36,788 bases of DNA, taken from contig JAGQRV010000010.1 of assembly GCA_020425125.1 (NCBI GenBank), positions 21,770-58,557 of the forward strand, read 5' to 3'. Under the pieces are notes generated by a model, which was not told the DNA's origin, did not search any database, and saw only the letters and a program-made list of their open reading frames with translations. The position numbers and the translations under genes were made by a program. Shown here piece after piece: positions 33,860 through 36,788 of the stretch. Source of the stretch: Paracoccaceae bacterium (GTDB taxonomy: Bacteria; Pseudomonadota; Alphaproteobacteria; Rhodobacterales; Rhodobacteraceae). Position 1 is the stretch's first letter. Every line of letters begins with the position of its first letter.

Positions 33860-35068
33860 TCACTTCGTCGGGCAGGTGCTCTCGTCGAGCGTTCCATAGG
33901 CCTCATCGCCGGGAATGGTCCGGATGATCTTGTAATAGTCCCAGGGCCCCTTGCTTTCCTCGGGGGTCTTGACCTGGACCAGATACATGTCGTGGACCAT
34001 CCGCCCGTCGGTGCGGATCTTGCCGTTCGTCGCGAAGAAGTCGTTGATCGGCATCTCGCGCATCTTGGCCATCACAGCGTCGGTTTCATCGGTACCGGCA
34101 GCCTCGATTGCCTGGAAGTAGTGCATGAGCGAGGAATAGACCCCGGCCTGAACCATGGTGGGCATCTTGCCGGTCTTGTCGAAGAACTTCTGCGACCATG
34201 CGCGAGTCTCATCGTTCATGTCCCAGTAGAATCCGGTCGTGAGCTGGATCCCCTGGGCCGTGTCGAGCCCCAGCGCATTGACATCCGTGATGAACATCAG
34301 AAGTGCGGCGATCTGCTGTCCGCCCTGGATCAGTCCGAATTCCTTCGCCGCCTTGATCGCGTTCGTGGTATCTGCTCCGGCATTGGCCAGGCCGATCACC
34401 TTGGCGCCCGATGCCTGCGCCTGCAGTACGAACGACGAGAAGTCCTGGTTCGGGAAGGGGTGCTTGACCGACCCCAGAACCTGGCCGCCCGCCGCCTCGA
34501 CGACCTTCGTCGTGTCGGCTTCCAGCGCCTGACCGAAGGCATAATCGGCAGTGATGAAGAACCAGGTGTCGCCGCCCTCGGCGACGACGGCCTTGGCGGT
34601 GCCGTTGGCCAGCGCGGTGGTGTTGTAGGTGTAATGAACGCCCGTCGGGATGCACTTGTCGTTGGTCAGGGGCGAGGAGGCCGCCCCGGAGACCAGCGCG
34701 ATCTTGTGCTGCTGGTTGGCGATCTCGTAGACCGCGAGCGCCGTCGAGGTCGTGACAAGCTCGGCGAAGGCGTCGACCTTCTCGTTGTCACCCCATTCCC
34801 GCGCCGTGTTCGCGGCGATGTCGGCCTTGTTCTGATGATCCGCCGAGACGATCTCGATCGGCATCCCCAGGACCTTGCCGCCGAAATCGGCAACCGCCAT
34901 TTCCGCCGCGGTCACCGCGCCGGGACCGGCAAGGTCCGAATAGGTGCCGGACATGTCGGTCAGGATTCCGACCTTGACGACGCCGTCGCTGACGTCCTGG
35001 GCGTGGGCCGCGGCGGCAAGGCAGGCCGCCGCGGAGACGCCCGCGGCAAGTCTCGCTAACACTTTCAT
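33860..35068 (-). CDS. livK: Liv-type periplasmic substrate-binding protein
   Basis: 402 residues with a Sec signal peptide (1-23, ending AHA-QD). Type I periplasmic binding fold: the opening KVGILTDMSGTYSDLAGPGA and the ADHQNKADIAANTAREW segment are typical of Peripla_BP_6 proteins. The family takes branched-chain amino acids but also amides, aromatic acids and other carboxylates; the ligand cannot be read from sequence, and the upstream acyl-CoA synthetase hints at a carboxylic acid. A strong ribosome-binding site (AGGAGG at 35074-35079) precedes the ATG, in keeping with high expression. Confidence 0.92.
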   Translation of the reverse strand: MKVLARLAAGVSAAACLAAAAHAQDVSDGVVKVGILTDMSGTYSDLAGPGAVTAAEMAVADFGGKVLGMPIEIVSADHQNKADIAANTAREWGDNEKVDAFAELVTTSTALAVYEIANQQHKIALVSGAASSPLTNDKCIPTGVHYTYNTTALANGTAKAVVAEGGDTWFFITADYAFGQALEADTTKVVEAAGGQVLGSVKHPFPNQDFSSFVLQAQASGAKVIGLANAGADTTNAIKAAKEFGLIQGGQQIAALLMFITDVNALGLDTAQGIQLTTGFYWDMNDETRAWSQKFFDKTGKMPTMVQAGVYSSLMHYFQAIEAAGTDETDAVMAKMREMPINDFFATNGKIRTDGRMVHDMYLVQVKTPEESKGPWDYYKIIRTIPGDEAYGTLDESTCPTK

Positions 35069-35108
35069 CGTTTCCTCCTGTTGGATTGGTTTGGGCCTGA
35101 TTCAGCGG

Positions 35109-35858
35109 TCAGACACTCAGGTATTCGTCGAAGATCGCCTGCTTTTCGTCGAGTTCGTGCTTTGCCACCGTGGCGACGATGTGGCCATGGTCCATGATCA
35201 GATGCCGGTCGGCAAGCGGGGCCGCAAAGCGGAAGTTCTGCTCGACCAGAACGATGGTGTAGCCGCGCGACTTCAGCTCGGTCAGCACCTCGGCGAGCTT
35301 CTCGACGATTACCGGGGCAAGCCCTTCGGTGATCTCGTCAAGGAGCAGGATGCTCGCCCCGGTGCGCAGGATCCGCGCCATGGCGAGCATCTGCTGCTCA
35401 CCGCCCGACAGCCGCGTACCCTGGCTCTTGCGGCGCTCCTTGAGGTTCGGGAACATCGCATAGATCTCGTCGACGCTCATGCCTCCCGGTGCCACACGGG
35501 GCGGCAGCATCAGGTTTTCCTCGACATTGAGCGACGCGAAGATGCCGCGCTCCTCGGGGCAGTATCCGACGCCGAGATGCGCGATCGCATGGGGCGGCAC
35601 GCCGACGACCTGCTGGCCGTTGATCACGATCGATCCGGTGCAGCGCGGGATCAGCCCGACCAGAGAACGCAGCGTGGTTGTCCGCCCTGCCCCGTTCCGA
35701 CCCAAGAGCGTCACCAGTTCGCCCTCGTAGACCGTCATGTCGATCCCGTGCAGGGCGTGGCTTTCACCATAGAAGGCGTGCAGGTCGTCGACCCGGATCG
35801 CCTCGATATGCTCGGACGCATGCTGTCCGCCGACAGCCTGGTCTGCCGGCAGGGTCAT
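35109..35858 (-). CDS. livF: Liv-type ABC transporter ATPase LivF (Walker A with Arg)
   Basis: 249 residues from the ATG at 35858, which overlaps the livG stop (ATGA). Signature LSGGEQQMLAMARIL, Walker B ILLLDEITEGLAP and the VLVEQN H-loop region (Gln in place of His is usual for LivF) are present. Walker A reads GRNGAGRTTT: the usual catalytic Lys is Arg (codon CGG). I recall Arg here in a subset of LivF homologues, so it may not mean loss of function, and LivG retains Lys. Interface motif LHGIDMTVYEGELVTLLG is normal. Confidence 0.92.
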   Translation of the reverse strand: MTLPADQAVGGQHASEHIEAIRVDDLHAFYGESHALHGIDMTVYEGELVTLLGRNGAGRTTTLRSLVGLIPRCTGSIVINGQQVVGVPPHAIAHLGVGYCPEERGIFASLNVEENLMLPPRVAPGGMSVDEIYAMFPNLKERRKSQGTRLSGGEQQMLAMARILRTGASILLLDEITEGLAPVIVEKLAEVLTELKSRGYTIVLVEQNFRFAAPLADRHLIMDHGHIVATVAKHELDEKQAIFDEYLSV

Positions 35859-36613
35859 GCCGCTTTCCCCATATAGGCTTCCTTGACGCGCGGGTCGGCC
35901 GCGACGGTCTCGTAATCGCCCTCGGTCAGCACCGCCCCCCGTTGCAGGACCGTGATCCGGTCGCAAAGCGCCGAGACGACGCCCAGGTTGTGTTCGACCA
36001 TCAGCACCGTGCGGCCCTCCGCCACCTGGCGGATCAGCCGGGTGATCCGGTCCACATCCTCCCGCCCCATGCCCTGCGTGGGCTCGTCGAGGAGCATCAG
36101 CTCCGGCTCGCAGGCGAGCGTCGTGGCGATTTCGAGGGCGCGCTTGCGCCCGTAGGGCAGGTCCGCGACCTCGTCATGGGCAAAGCTCGACAGCCCGACC
36201 ATGTCCAGAAGCTCCTCTGCCCTTGCATCGAGTACCCTGAGGCACGAATCCGGCCGCCAGAAATGGAAGGTGGTGCCCAGTCGCGGCTGCAGCGCCACGC
36301 GGACGTTCTCGAGCGCCGTCATGTGCGGAAACACCGCCGAGATCTGGAACGACCGGATGACCCCCAGGCGTGCGATCTCGGCCGGTTTGGCGCGGGTGAT
36401 GTCGCGCCCGTTGAATGCGATCGTGCCGCGCGTCGGTGTCAGGAACTTGGTCAGGAGATTGAACACGGTGGTCTTGCCGGCGCCGTTCGGGCCGATCAGC
36501 GCATGGATCGTGTGCCGCCTGACCGTGAGATCGACCGAGTCGACGGCCGTGAACCCCTTGAATTCCTTGGTCAGCCCCTCGGTCTTGAGAATGTAGTCGC
36601 CTTTGCCTGCCAT
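35855..36613 (-). CDS. livG: Liv-type ABC transporter ATPase LivG
   Basis: 252 residues. Walker A GPNGAGKTTVFNLLTKF, signature-like LPYGRKRALEIATTLA, Walker B LMLLDEPTQGM and the VEHN H-loop are intact; the long FLTPTRGTIAFNGRDITR segment is typical of LivG. The ATG at 36613 follows GGGAG; an in-frame ATG 21 nt upstream (36634) lies in what would be its leader. First gene of the liv operon, 90 nt after the acyl-CoA synthetase stop and probably co-transcribed with it. Confidence 0.93.
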   Translation of the reverse strand: MAGKGDYILKTEGLTKEFKGFTAVDSVDLTVRRHTIHALIGPNGAGKTTVFNLLTKFLTPTRGTIAFNGRDITRAKPAEIARLGVIRSFQISAVFPHMTALENVRVALQPRLGTTFHFWRPDSCLRVLDARAEELLDMVGLSSFAHDEVADLPYGRKRALEIATTLACEPELMLLDEPTQGMGREDVDRITRLIRQVAEGRTVLMVEHNLGVVSALCDRITVLQRGAVLTEGDYETVAADPRVKEAYMGKAA

Positions 36614-36703
36614 GGCATCTCCCTGTCTCGGCACGATGCGGTGCGATTTTCAGCCGACCTTTTCGGGTGGCCGGGCCTCCCTTGCCCTGTCTATGAGGAT
36701 GAA

Positions 36704-36788
36704 TTACTGGATTTTTCCGGTGGAGGTTTTGGGGAGGGGGCCGAAGATGACGGTTCGGGGGGCCTTGAAATGGGCCATGTTCTGGCGG
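36704..36788 (-). CDS. AMP-dependent acyl-CoA synthetase, C-terminal end (gene starts outside the window)
   Basis: The last 27 codons read MAHFKAPRTVIFGPLPKTS then TGKIQ and stop. HFKAPR.VIFGPLPKTSTGKIQ is the conserved end of the acyl/aryl-CoA synthetase (ANL) family; the Lys of TGK is the catalytic lysine of the adenylation step. The TAA at 36706-36704 replaces the residue (usually Lys) after GKIQ. The same frame continues FILIDRAREARPPEKVG to a TGA at 36650, matching the normal family tail (K-F-x-L-R-x-x-A). The protein therefore probably lost its last residues through a recent nonsense change. Same strand as, and just upstream of, livG. Confidence 0.85.
   Translation of the reverse strand, partial: RQNMAHFKAPRTVIFGPLPKTSTGKIQ

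Noticed and set aside
33491-35059. 522-codon plus-strand open frame
   Set aside because: Antisense to livK and livH; a by-product of high GC.
1-36788. Prophage, transposon or CRISPR content
   Set aside because: No integrase, transposase, capsid gene, direct-repeat array or tRNA-flanked boundary was seen on either strand.

Overview
The window is GC-rich and densely coding, with a strong preference for G or C at third codon positions and many 4-nt ATGA/GTGA stop-start overlaps. Gene content (N-type ATPase, quinone-linked D-lactate dehydrogenase, a Liv-type ABC importer) and codon use suggest an alphaproteobacterium, probably Rhodobacteraceae; this is inference, as there is no rRNA or marker gene here. 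I saw no tRNA, rRNA, CRISPR array, transposase or phage gene.

Layout. (1) Bases 1-5461, plus strand: an N-ATPase operon in the canonical order atpD(partial)-C-Q-R-B-E-F-A-G, every neighbouring pair overlapping. (2) About 5462-7409, minus strand: a RelA/SpoT-like HD hydrolase, a DUF1003 membrane protein, and remains of a small, probably frameshifted gene against the end of atpG. (3) 7803-26384, plus strand: a 14-gene, 18.6-kb accessory operon, the most interesting part. (4) 26406-29871, minus strand: a secreted di-haem c-type cytochrome-like protein and a PhoX/DUF839 protein. (5) 30252-31934, plus strand: dld. (6) 31969-36613, minus strand: livG-livF-livK-livH-livM, preceded by the 3' end of an acyl-CoA synthetase gene that ends at a stop codon inside its conserved tail.

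The accessory operon joins two modules that I know only separately. The first is SrfA/SrfB/SrfC-like: a membrane protein, an actin-fold ATPase and a P-loop GTPase-like protein, headed by a membrane-anchored vWA protein and a membrane-anchored trypsin-like protease with an intact triad. The second resembles TagQRST plus the periplasmic vWA part of PpkA, the envelope sensor arm that activates some type VI secretion systems by threonine phosphorylation: an exported SH3-like/vWA protein, a LolD/MacB-type ATPase, its permease, an FGE-fold protein lacking the FGE cysteine pair, and a lipoprotein. No kinase, phosphatase, FHA protein or T6SS structural gene is present. After these come a second lipoprotein, an exported glycine-zipper protein and an exported protein of unknown function. 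The predicted product is an envelope-spanning assembly in which periplasmic and outer-membrane sensors could control a cytoplasmic ATPase/GTPase pair. That working model is inference; the domain content and gene order are visible in the sequence.
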